The position numbers and the translations under genes were made by a program. Below are positions 1-6,870 of a stretch of DNA of 10,833 bases, piece by piece. The stretch is from a bacterium (lineage in GTDB: Bacteria > Bacteroidota > Bacteroidia > B-17B0 > Aurantibacillaceae): contig DAHXOV010000178.1 of NCBI GenBank assembly GCA_027364695.1, positions 1 to 10,833 on the forward strand. The letters are read 5' to 3'. The notes beneath the pieces were generated by a model. The model did no database searches. It had not been told where the DNA came from and worked only from the letters and a program-made list of their open reading frames with translations. The stretch's first letter is position 1; the number at the start of each line of letters is the position of its first letter.

Positions 1-668
1 ACTGAATACCATGTGTATTGGAGCATATACACCCTATCTCCTATTCCTATGCCCAGCGCTCCTCCACTCGCTCCTTCACCTATCACTATACATATTATTG
101 GTACTTTCAAAGAGAACATCTCTTGTATGTTTCTTGCTATAGCTTCTCCTTGTCCTCTCTCTTCCCCTTCTAATCCAGGATATGCACCAGGCGTATCTAT
201 CAAGGTAACTATGGGTTTATTAAACTTCTCTGCCAACTTCATCAAACGCAATGCTTTTCTATATCCCTCCGGGTTAGCCATTCCAAAGCGCCTTAACTGC
301 CTCGTTTTAGTATTCACTCCCTTTTGATGGCCTATCAACATGATTGTTTGTCCATCCAACGAACCGAAGCCTCCTACAATGGCTTTATCGTCTGCCACCC
401 CTCTATCTCCGTGCAATTCCATAAAATTACCCCCTGTCAGGTATTCTATGTATTGCAATGTATAGGGTCTATTAGGGTGCCTACTTATTTGTACAATTTG
501 CCATGGTGTAAGCTGAGCGTATATTTCCTTGATTTTTTCCTGCGCCTTTGCTTCTAAATCATGAATGGACGGGCTTAAATCTACCTTATTCTTTTGCTGT
601 AGCTCATTTAATTTTTCTAATTGTAATTCTAATTCTTCAATCGGCTTTTCGAAATCTAAATACTGCAT
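1..668 (-). CDS. accA: Acetyl-CoA carboxylase carboxyltransferase subunit alpha (partial, C-terminus off the left edge)
   Basis: AccA forms with AccD the carboxyltransferase of acetyl-CoA carboxylase. It moves CO2 from carboxybiotin on AccB to acetyl-CoA, giving malonyl-CoA, the first step of fatty-acid synthesis, in the cytosol. I translated the minus strand from the ATG at 668 and obtained 222 uninterrupted residues reaching the window edge. The protein opens with [10 protein letters not shown] and a helical, Glu/Leu-rich N-terminus typical of AccA. Family landmarks follow: ELHGDR (about 84-89), GHQKG (113-117), [12 protein letters not shown] (128-139), DTPGAYPG (158-165), [12 protein letters not shown] (169-180) and the glycine-rich [10 protein letters not shown] (197-206). 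AccA is usually near 315-320 residues, so about a third is missing. The start is supported by a good Bacteroidota -7 box 13 nt upstream. It diverges from the ABC transporter gene. Confidence 0.96.
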   Translation of the reverse strand, partial: MQYLDFEKPIEELELQLEKLNELQQKNKVDLSPSIHDLEAKAQEKIKEIYAQLTPWQIVQISRHPNRPYTLQYIEYLTGGNFMELHGDRGVADDKAIVGGFGSLDGQTIMLIGHQKGVNTKTRQLRRFGMANPEGYRKALRLMKLAEKFNKPIVTLIDTPGAYPGLEGEERGQGEAIARNIQEMFSLKVPIICIVIGEGASGGALGIGIGDRVYMLQYTWYS

Positions 669-681
669 AATTTATTTTCTG

Positions 682-711
682 CAAAAGTATTGAATTATTT
701 TCAATGCCAAA
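682..711 (-). promoter_or_regulatory. Bacteroidota-type promoter of accA
   Basis: On the minus strand a TTTG (711-708) is followed after 18 nt by TACTTTTG (689-682), an exact fit to the Bacteroidota housekeeping consensus TTTG / TAnnTTTG. Only 13 nt lie between the -7 box and the accA ATG, so the transcript leader must be very short. The rest of the 669-941 divergent spacer is AT-rich and shows nothing else except the opposing promoter near 891-924. Confidence 0.7.
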
Positions 712-890
712 CTGTTAATTTAGACGATGAGCAGATTTTTAATCGTGTAAAACCAGTGCTTCTCATTAAATAAAAGACGATTGCTTTTCTTAATTAAGTA
801 AACTATCTTTTCTTCTGTAATTTTCTTATTCTCTCACTAGTCTTTGTGATATAAATTAAATGAGTAAACGGATTTCTACTAATGCCATTA

Positions 891-924
891 TTGCTTCTGT
901 ATCTTGATATATTCTCTATATTTG
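891..924 (+). promoter_or_regulatory. Bacteroidota-type promoter of the ABC transporter / rRNA methyltransferase pair
   Basis: TATATTTG at 917-924 matches the -7 consensus TAnnTTTG exactly. A TTG at 891-893, 23 nt upstream, could serve as the -33 element; that spacing is at the long end of what is described for this phylum. The ATG at 942 lies 17 nt downstream. The -7 box is the stronger half of the call. Confidence 0.6.
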
Positions 925-941
925 CAGCATAGCATAAAACA

Positions 942-2789
942 ATGGCAAAAGCATCATTTAGAACTAAAAGTAAAGAAAAAGACGAAATACCAAAAGCAGA
1001 TCTTTCGTGGACAAATATTAAAAAATCTTTTTACTTATTCAGTTACCTTGAAAAAGAAAAGTGGAAATTTTTCTCAGGCATGTTATTTCTTCTTGGTACT
1101 GCCATAGTAGGGCTTGTCTTTCCGCTTGTATCAGGTAAGATGATTGGTTACTTTGGTGAAACACATCTCTCTAACGAAGAAATGAGAACGCAACTTTTCA
1201 ATATTGGTAAAATACTACTTATCATACTTATCCTACAAGGTTTTTTTTCTTTCATGAGGGTCTATTTTTTTGCACAAGTTACAGAAAGCATTCTAAAAAA
1301 ATTACGAGACGATGCTTTTAGCAAAATCATTCGTATGCCAATGGACTTTTTTTACAATAACCAAAGTGCTGAACTCAGTAGTCGTATGGCCACCGATATT
1401 AATGTTATATCCGATGCCTTTACTGTAAATATTGCCGAATTTATACGACAATCTATCATTGCCGTAGGTGGTACTATTTTATTGTTTTATTATACATCCT
1501 GGGAAATTATCAAATGGTTTCTATTGATGATACCATTACTTATTATCATTACCATCATTTTTGGAAAAAAAATCAGAGATTTTTCCCGACAATTCCAAAA
1601 CTACATAGCAGAAAGCAACACCATTGTAGGCGAAGCATTTACAGGTATTCTCAATGTAAAATCATTTACCAATGAACCCTATGAAATTATTAGATACACC
1701 GAAAAAACAAATATCATCAAAAAACAAGGTATAAAATATGGCATACTCAGAGGTATCTTTTTCGCTTTTATTATCTCTGTTATTTTCGGTACAGTATTCT
1801 TTATATTATGGAAAATGCTTCTGCTAAAAAATGATGGTATTATCACTGCCGAACAGTTTGGAAAATTTATGATGCTTGCTCTTTTCGTTGCGGGCTCATT
1901 AGGTGGATTACCAGAGCAAATAGCATCTATTCAAAGAGCACTTGGTGCCAACGACCGTCTCCTGAATCTCTTGCATCAACCTATAGAAACTATAGAAATT
2001 AAAGCCCTCAAAGAATACACCTTACCAAGGGTATTAAAAGGAAATATTGAATTCCATCATGTATCCTTTGCTTACCCATCCCGAAAAGTATTTCAAGTAT
2101 TAAATAATGTCTCGTTTAAAATTGAAGCAGGACAACAGATAGCTTTGGTAGGAAGCAGCGGCAGCGGAAAAAGCACCATTGCTCAATTATTACTTAGATT
2201 TTATGAGCCAGATAACGGCAGTCTCTTTGTAGATGGAAAAAATTACTCTGAATATGACCTGACATTTTACAGGCAACACATTGCTATTGTCCCACAAGAT
2301 GTGATGCTCTTCGGTGGAAGTATTTACGACAATATACTCTATGGCAATATCAAAGCCACAAAAGAAGAAATCATAGAAGCTGCAAAAAGAGCCAATGCCT
2401 TCCACTTTATCATGCAATTTCCTCAACAATTTGATACCATTGTAGGTGATAGAGGCATTCAATTATCAGGTGGACAAAGACAGAGAATAGCCATTGCCAG
2501 GGCGTTGTTAAGAAATCCATCTATACTGATTTTGGATGAAGCAACCTCCAATTTAGATGCTGAAAGTGAGAAACTCGTACAAGAGGCATTAGAAGAACTG
2601 ATGAAAAACAGAACATCCATCATCATCGCACACCGCCTCTCTACTATTCGTAATGCCCATAATATCATTGTAGTGCAGCACGGCAAAATAGTTCAGCAAG
2701 GTACTTATGACGAACTGATGAAGGATACTTCTGGGTTCTTTTACACGCTCAATAAACTTCAAATAGAGCCAAAAGGTATTCTCATTTAA
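942..2789 (+). CDS. ABC exporter, fused permease-ATPase half-transporter (MsbA-like)
   Basis: This is a 615-residue half-transporter that should dimerise in the inner membrane and use ATP to export a lipid, drug or peptide. The N-terminal part (about 40-330) holds hydrophobic segments near 43-63, 88-112, 167-187, 191-208, 271-291 and 306-325, the six-helix type I exporter fold. The ATPase domain (about 368-600) is complete: A-loop Tyr378, Walker A GSSGSGKS (404-411), Q-loop Gln452, signature LSGGQ (508-512), Walker B ILILD ending in Asp532 with catalytic Glu533, D-loop SNLD (536-539) and H-loop His564. ATG 942 is chosen because it lies 17 nt after a good -7 box; no Shine-Dalgarno is visible, as is usual in this phylum. 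It is probably co-transcribed with the methyltransferase 29 nt downstream. The substrate cannot be read from the sequence, so MsbA-like describes architecture only. Confidence 0.95.
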   Translation: MAKASFRTKSKEKDEIPKADLSWTNIKKSFYLFSYLEKEKWKFFSGMLFLLGTAIVGLVFPLVSGKMIGYFGETHLSNEEMRTQLFNIGKILLIILILQGFFSFMRVYFFAQVTESILKKLRDDAFSKIIRMPMDFFYNNQSAELSSRMATDINVISDAFTVNIAEFIRQSIIAVGGTILLFYYTSWEIIKWFLLMIPLLIIITIIFGKKIRDFSRQFQNYIAESNTIVGEAFTGILNVKSFTNEPYEIIRYTEKTNIIKKQGIKYGILRGIFFAFIISVIFGTVFFILWKMLLLKNDGIITAEQFGKFMMLALFVAGSLGGLPEQIASIQRALGANDRLLNLLHQPIETIEIKALKEYTLPRVLKGNIEFHHVSFAYPSRKVFQVLNNVSFKIEAGQQIALVGSSGSGKSTIAQLLLRFYEPDNGSLFVDGKNYSEYDLTFYRQHIAIVPQDVMLFGGSIYDNILYGNIKATKEEIIEAAKRANAFHFIMQFPQQFDTIVGDRGIQLSGGQRQRIAIARALLRNPSILILDEATSNLDAESEKLVQEALEELMKNRTSIIIAHRLSTIRNAHNIIVVQHGKIVQQGTYDELMKDTSGFFYTLNKLQIEPKGILI

Positions 2790-2818
2790 TCTATTCTGTA
2801 AACCAAAACATCCTCAAA

Positions 2819-3967
2819 ATGTATCCAAGAGTTTATCTAAAAAAAGGCAAAGAAGAATTTTTGCATCGCAAGCATCCATGGATATTTTCGGGCGCACTAA
2901 AAAATACTTCTGAAAAAATACATAATCAAGTAGTATATGTATGCATAGAAGAGGGCAAAATAGCCGCTACTGCTTATTATCAAAACAACAATATTGCAGC
3001 AAAAATTTTGGATTTCTCACCAGTGTTTATCGATCAAACGTTTTGGAATAAAAAAATTTTAAACGCATTGCTTTATCGCCAAGCACTCAACTTAATCAAC
3101 GGAAAAGACAATGCTTATCGCCTCCTATTTGCAGAGGCAGATGGATTACCTGGTCTTATCATAGATAATTACAACGGACATTTTGTTATGCAAGCTCACA
3201 ATGAGTTCGTCCATCAACAAAAACACTTCATTCATCAAGCAATTAAAAATGTTTTCCAAGAAAATTATATTTCGTTTTACGACAAATCTGAATTCGCAAA
3301 TAATGATGAAACCAATCCTGTTTTAATAGATACCATCATCAAAGAAAACAACTTTTCTTTTTATGTCAATTGGAAAGAGGGGCAAAAAACAGGCTTTTTC
3401 TTAGATCAAAAAAATAACAGATATGCTTTAATGCAATATGCAAAAAATAAGGTTGTATTAAATACTTTTGCTTATTCAGGTGGTTTTTCTATATATGCTG
3501 CAGCCGGTGGTGCAAAAGAGATACACTCATTAGACAGTTCTGAAAAAGCCATTCAATGGTGTAATACCAATATGCAACTCAATCGTTTTACAAACAGCCA
3601 TCAATCTTATGTCGCTGATGCATTTGAATTTCTGAGAAATATACCTGAACATTATTACGATATTATTGTATTAGACCCTCCTGCCTTTGCAAAAAGTATG
3701 CATCAAAAACACAATGCTATTCAAGCATATAAAAGGTTAAATGCATTAGCTCTTAAAAAAATAAAACATGGTGGATATCTTTTTACCTTTTCCTGTTCAG
3801 GGGTTCTTGATAAATATCTATTCTATAACACCATTGCTGCTGCCTGTTTTGAATGTAACAGAGAAATAAAGATATTGCAATATTTGCACTTGCCGCCCGA
3901 CCATCCTATTATCCCCAACTTTGCTGAGGGAGAGTACTTAAAAGGAATGGTATTGTATGTGGAATAA
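2819..3967 (+). CDS. rlmI: Class I SAM-dependent 23S rRNA methyltransferase, RlmI (YccW) family
   Basis: The 382-residue length fits this family (E. coli RlmI is close to 396) and the layout matches: an N-terminal PUA-like RNA-binding part (about 1-75, with HPWIFSGAL at 19-27), a central section carrying the family stretch LLFAEADGLPGLIID (102-116), and a Rossmann methyltransferase domain from about 185. Visible motifs are the family hallmark EGQKTGFFLDQ (187-197), SAM-binding motif I NTFAYSGGFS (215-224), the acidic residue Asp239 after beta-2, motif IV DPPAF (286-290) and a Cys in SCSG (325-328) that could be the 5-methylcytosine nucleophile. RlmI in E. coli makes m5C1962 in 23S rRNA; the same target is inferred here from family membership. 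The 29-nt gap after the ABC transporter and the lack of its own promoter suggest one transcript. It converges on the DNA methyltransferase, with 9 nt between the stops. Confidence 0.9.
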   Translation: MYPRVYLKKGKEEFLHRKHPWIFSGALKNTSEKIHNQVVYVCIEEGKIAATAYYQNNNIAAKILDFSPVFIDQTFWNKKILNALLYRQALNLINGKDNAYRLLFAEADGLPGLIIDNYNGHFVMQAHNEFVHQQKHFIHQAIKNVFQENYISFYDKSEFANNDETNPVLIDTIIKENNFSFYVNWKEGQKTGFFLDQKNNRYALMQYAKNKVVLNTFAYSGGFSIYAAAGGAKEIHSLDSSEKAIQWCNTNMQLNRFTNSHQSYVADAFEFLRNIPEHYYDIIVLDPPAFAKSMHQKHNAIQAYKRLNALALKKIKHGGYLFTFSCSGVLDKYLFYNTIAAACFECNREIKILQYLHLPPDHPIIPNFAEGEYLKGMVLYVE

Positions 3968-3976
3968 ACCTGGTTT

Positions 3977-5014
3977 TTAAGTACTAGGTTGTGAAAAAGG
4001 AATGATGAATTTTTTACAGCTAAATTTATATGAATTGAAGTTTCTTTTGGGCGCTTTTATTTTCAGTTTCCTGAATAAGTCGGGTTTGTCATCCAATTTC
4101 TTTAATCTTTTTTTAGCAATTTTTACATATTTATCATTCGTATCAATTCCTATGTAATTTTTCCCAAGTTTTTTTGCTGCTACAGCAGTTGTTCCGCTTC
4201 CAATAAATGGGTCAAGTATAACTGCGTTTTTCGCAAAAGCAGAAAGTTTAATCAGATACTCGCAAATCGCCAACGGCTTAACAGTTTTATGGTCGTTATA
4301 TTCTCCTTTTTCTTTTTTCGTTGGTTTAGGCAGTAGAAATGCTTTGTCTATCAATTCGTTTATGCTCTCTATAGTAAAAACATTTGCCGGATACATATTG
4401 TCGCCGATCCGCACATTCGTATTGAATAAACCCACTCCATATTTGAGCATATTATTTAAATATGTATGATCGGCTGGTTTTTGAGCCATTGCGATTGGCT
4501 CAAAACAAGATTTTATTTGTGGAGTTTTCCATCCGTTTAATTTTTTACGTATTTTTTCTTTTACTTTTTCGTCTATATCCATTTTTTTAATGAAGTGGTC
4601 AATGCCCATTGCCTTGGCTTGATTTTGGGTATAGAGCCACATAAAAGCATCTCTGATTTCAAAACCGGCATCATCAATCGCAGAAGCCATTCGGTGATAT
4701 AACCGAGGGCTGGAAAAAGAAAAGAAAAATCCACCGGGCTTCAAAATTCTGAAAATCTCTTTTGAAATATCCAAGTACCAAGTATAAAATCTTTTGCCCT
4801 GTTCTCTGTCAAACTTCATTCCAGCGGGTAAAGATTTTATGATGTATTGATTATTTTGATTGGAGACTTCTTCATGATTCCAGTTATTGTCTAATTTATC
4901 CAAGAAGTATGGCGGGTCAGTTATCACAACATCAATAGAGTTTCCCTCAATTTGAGGAAGCAACTTTAATGTATCGGCGCAAATAATTTTATTGATGTCT
5001 TTACTGTTTTTCAT
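3977..5014 (-). CDS. Beta-class DNA methyltransferase (N6-adenine or N4-cytosine), probably an orphan modification enzyme
   Basis: This 345-residue protein should transfer a methyl group from SAM to an exocyclic amino group in DNA. Catalytic motif IV, DPPY (33-36), comes first, then a variable stretch (about 125-235) expected to be the target-recognition region, then HKTVKP (242-247) and SAM-binding motif I, DPFIGSGTT (268-276). The order IV, recognition region, I defines the beta class, and DPPY indicates adenine or N4-cytosine methylation. All catalytic motifs look intact. The ATG at 5014 lies 3 nt after the stop of a fragmentary upstream frame. In beta-class type II systems the restriction gene often sits directly next to the methylase, so that fragment is the natural candidate for the missing enzyme. 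No nuclease gene lies on the other side, where the rRNA methyltransferase converges. Sequence specificity cannot be predicted by eye. Confidence 0.92.
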   Translation of the reverse strand: MKNSKDINKIICADTLKLLPQIEGNSIDVVITDPPYFLDKLDNNWNHEEVSNQNNQYIIKSLPAGMKFDREQGKRFYTWYLDISKEIFRILKPGGFFFSFSSPRLYHRMASAIDDAGFEIRDAFMWLYTQNQAKAMGIDHFIKKMDIDEKVKEKIRKKLNGWKTPQIKSCFEPIAMAQKPADHTYLNNMLKYGVGLFNTNVRIGDNMYPANVFTIESINELIDKAFLLPKPTKKEKGEYNDHKTVKPLAICEYLIKLSAFAKNAVILDPFIGSGTTAVAAKKLGKNYIGIDTNDKYVKIAKKRLKKLDDKPDLFRKLKIKAPKRNFNSYKFSCKKFIIPFSQPST

Positions 5015-5017
5015 AGA

Positions 5018-5347
5018 TTACTTTTTGAAGAGATTTTTTGCGTTATTATCTAATGGTTTCGGATTGATTGATAAAAATCCTTGTATAATTCCATTTCTCT
5101 TTAAGTGATCTACTTTTTCATAATAACTCATGGTAATAGGAGTATTGCTGATAATAATAATTGGGATTTTTGAAGCAGAGAAACTGGAAACGCGAATGTT
5201 AATGCTTTTTCCGATAGCTTTTAGCATTGTATCTGATCGTAAAAGTCCGGGGTTGCTCTGATGAGTTCTGTAATCATCAATACAAACTAAATTTTTACTG
5301 TCGCATTTTGCAAAGCAAAATGCGACAGTAAGCAGCGGCAAAAGCAA
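5018..5347 (-). pseudogene. 5'-truncated gene fragment, possibly the C-terminal remnant of the partner restriction endonuclease
   Basis: An open frame of about 109 codons ends 3 nt before the methyltransferase, with tight spacing as in an operon. It has no ATG at its head: the only early start is a TTG at 5347 inside a terminator-like stem, and the frame closes upstream at a TAA (5375-5377). The first residues are encoded by a perfect 17-bp inverted repeat (5295-5331), so protein-like sequence probably begins only around KNLVCIDDYR. The remainder is well behaved (hydrophobic stretch KIPIIIISNTPIT, then a charged C-terminus ending LFKK), which suggests the end of a once larger protein. I do not recognise the family. 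Restriction endonuclease is inferred solely from its position in front of a type II-like methylase. It may also be a small real gene starting at an internal ATG, but that would leave a very short product. Confidence 0.55.
5295..5331. repeat. Perfect inverted repeat, 17-bp arms with a 3-nt spacer
   Basis: TTACTGTCGCATTTTGC (5295-5311), spacer AAA, then its exact reverse complement (5315-5331). It lies at the broken end of the truncated frame and 14 nt from the terminator-like hairpin of the next gene. No T-run follows the stem on the minus strand (AAAATTTAG comes next) or on the plus strand, so it does not look like an ordinary rho-independent terminator. I found no second copy in the window. 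Confidence 0.9.
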
Positions 5348-5368
5348 GAGCCCTTTGAAGGCTCTTTT
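5341..5368 (-). terminator. Probable rho-independent terminator of the small secreted-protein gene
   Basis: A 7-bp stem, AAGAGCC (5346-5352) against GGCTCTT (5360-5366), with a 7-nt loop. In the minus direction it begins about 31 nt after the stop at 5398, is preceded by an A-run and followed by GCTTTTG, a short and slightly displaced U-tract. It would isolate the 88-residue gene from the methyltransferase locus downstream. Confidence 0.6.
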
Positions 5369-5397
5369 CAGTGATTAAGAATTAAACAATGAAATGT

Positions 5398-5664
5398 TTA
5401 CTTGGATGAATGGTTCGTTGGATGAGCGGTTTCTTTTTTTGCTTCTTTTTTGTAGTATGACTTTTCTTCTCCACTGGCATTATCTGTTTCTTTTGTGTCT
5501 GTATTTTTCTTACAACAGTTCGCTGTAGCTTTTTTATCGCCTTTTTTAGAACATTCTTTGTTAGATTTTTTGTTTTTGTCATCACCACATTTGGTATTAA
5601 ATGCCATTGCATCGGTACCTGCAATGAACCCGCTGATAGTTACAATCATTAATAACTTTTTCAT
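5398..5664 (-). CDS. Small exported lysine- and cysteine-rich protein of unknown function
   Basis: The product is 88 residues and I do not recognise a family. It begins with a classic Sec signal peptide: MKK, then a hydrophobic core (LLMIVTISGFIAG), with likely cleavage after AMA at about residue 21. The mature part is highly hydrophilic, with Lys making up about a quarter of it (20 in the whole protein), four Cys (26, 38, 50, 51, the last two adjacent) and two His near the end (HPTNH). The first Cys is not placed as in a lipobox, so a soluble periplasmic or secreted form is likelier than a lipoprotein. The Cys/His content could mean metal binding or disulfides; this is inference. It has its own -7 box 26 nt upstream and a terminator-like hairpin downstream, so it is probably monocistronic. 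Those signals, and the good signal peptide, argue that it is real. Confidence 0.75.
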   Translation of the reverse strand: MKKLLMIVTISGFIAGTDAMAFNTKCGDDKNKKSNKECSKKGDKKATANCCKKNTDTKETDNASGEEKSYYKKEAKKETAHPTNHSSK

Positions 5665-5690
5665 GATTTTTTATTTTAAAATTATGGATG

Positions 5691-5717
5691 CAAATATAGA
5701 TAAAATTTATAGGGCAA
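5691..5717 (-). promoter_or_regulatory. Bacteroidota-type promoter of the small secreted-protein gene
   Basis: On the minus strand TATATTTG (5698-5691) is an exact TAnnTTTG, followed by CA as in the other promoters here. A TTG at 5717-5715 could be the -33 element, but the 16-nt spacing is a little short. The ATG at 5664 is 26 nt downstream. The remaining 5718-5814 spacer shows nothing further. Confidence 0.55.
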
Positions 5718-5814
5718 TAGATATTAAAAAAATGGAATGTTTAAACGTAAAGGTTTATTCATTCAAAATTTATGACGGGATACAATCAACTTCACGATGA
5801 GTAATTAAGAATAA

Positions 5815-6867
5815 CTATTTTTTTACCTGTTTTGCTAATACGATATATACAGAGAAATGGTCGCTGTAGCCGCCTTGATAATTTCCTCCTACAATGGTTC
5901 TAAAAGGATATCCTTTGAAGTTTCCAAAATCATTTCTAACAAATGGTTTATTAAAAATTTTGACATTAAGGTATTCTAATGTAGAATAATTTTTTGGTAA
6001 CAAAGGTTGGTTGAGTAAGATTTGATCAAAAAGGTTCCATTGGTCTTGATATGCCAGTGTTCCAAATCCTTTTTTATGTAAGTTTTCCATTGGATTAAAA
6101 AACTCGTCTTCTTTTGTTCTTTTAATATCGTTGTAGGTATGGATGTGTTTTTTAATGCTTTCATTGATAGGATCATCGTTAAAATCACCCATTATCATAA
6201 TTTTTATATTAGGGTCTTTTTTTGTGATGCTATCTGCAATATGTCTTGCTATTTTGGCAGCAGCTATTCTGTTAGGACGGCTCTTTTCTTCTCCGCCTCT
6301 CCTTGATGGCCAGTGATTGATTAAAAAAGTAAAGGGCTCGCCTAGTAACTTTCCATATACTACCAATATATTTCTTGTTTTATGCTCTGGTTCAGTAACT
6401 AATAAAACCGGATAAGAGACATATTTAATGGGTTGAAAGTAGTTTGGATTGTACATCAATGCAGGATCTACTCCACGGGCATCAGGTCCTTCTATGAGGA
6501 TGGGTTGGTAGTTTTTTTTAGCTATTTTTTCTTGTTTTGCCAGGTCTTTGAGCACATTGATATTTTCTACTTCACACATACCAATTACCGCAGGTCCATC
6601 GGCTGTATATTCTTCTCCTAATTGTTTGATAACTTCGGCAAGATGGTCTAATTTTTTCAAGTAACGTGAGGTATTCCATAGGTTGAGTCCATTTGGTAAA
6701 AATTCTTCATCAATTTTGTATGGATCATTAATTGTGTCGTATAAGTTCTCTAAGTTCCAAAATGCCACCACTGCAATATGATAATTTATTCCTTTTTCAA
6801 GCTTTTGTGAATATAAAGAAAGATGTAAAGCAAGTATAGAGCAAGTATAAAATAACAGATGTTTCAT
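5815..6867 (-). CDS. Exported endonuclease/exonuclease/phosphatase (EEP) family hydrolase
   Basis: EEP enzymes are metal-dependent phosphodiesterases or phosphatases acting on nucleic acids, phospholipid headgroups or inositol phosphates. This 350-residue protein starts with a signal peptide (about 1-20, ending LYSQ) and then shows the fold's active-site landmarks in order: NLEN (38-41), catalytic metal ligand Glu99 in CEVEN, NHWPSRRGG (184-192) with the His, GDFNDDP (227-233) with Asp228 and Asn230, LFDQIL with Asp281, and the terminal SDH triad (335-337) with the catalytic His337. All key residues are present, so it should be active, in the periplasm or outside the cell. Its ATG is 3 nt after the stop of the TonB-dependent receptor, with no promoter between, so the two are almost certainly one operon. 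The substrate is unknown; predicted secreted nuclease is the commonest description for such Bacteroidota proteins. Confidence 0.9.
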   Translation of the reverse strand: MKHLLFYTCSILALHLSLYSQKLEKGINYHIAVVAFWNLENLYDTINDPYKIDEEFLPNGLNLWNTSRYLKKLDHLAEVIKQLGEEYTADGPAVIGMCEVENINVLKDLAKQEKIAKKNYQPILIEGPDARGVDPALMYNPNYFQPIKYVSYPVLLVTEPEHKTRNILVVYGKLLGEPFTFLINHWPSRRGGEEKSRPNRIAAAKIARHIADSITKKDPNIKIMIMGDFNDDPINESIKKHIHTYNDIKRTKEDEFFNPMENLHKKGFGTLAYQDQWNLFDQILLNQPLLPKNYSTLEYLNVKIFNKPFVRNDFGNFKGYPFRTIVGGNYQGGYSDHFSVYIVLAKQVKK

Positions 6868-6870
6868 GGA

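Noticed and set aside
13..557. Plus-strand open frames of 104 and 77 codons.
   Set aside because: They lie antisense to accA, whose minus-strand translation matches the family throughout; their Ser/Pro-rich composition is typical of antisense shadow frames.
2190..2686. Minus-strand open frames inside the ABC transporter gene.
   Set aside because: They are antisense to the strongly conserved ATPase domain, with no promoter or recognisable protein features.
3967..3990. A stem of 7 pairs (one G-T) with a 10-nt loop between the convergent rRNA and DNA methyltransferase genes, as a shared terminator.
   Set aside because: The stem is weak, overlaps the methylase stop, and has no T-run on either strand.
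5288..5347. A signal-peptide or lipoprotein start (LLPLLTVAFCFAKC) for the 109-codon frame before the methylase.
   Set aside because: The resemblance comes from the palindrome at 5295-5331 and the adjacent hairpin, the start would be a TTG within a terminator-like stem, and the rest does not look like an exported protein.
5295..5368. The two adjacent hairpins as an integron attC-like or transposon-end structure.
   Set aside because: There is no integrase or transposase nearby, no target-site duplication is visible, and the two hairpins are unrelated in sequence.
5382..5624. An 80-codon minus-strand frame overlapping the small secreted-protein gene.
   Set aside because: It is a frame-shifted reading of the same Lys-rich DNA with no signal peptide; the 88-residue frame has the signal peptide and the better placed promoter.
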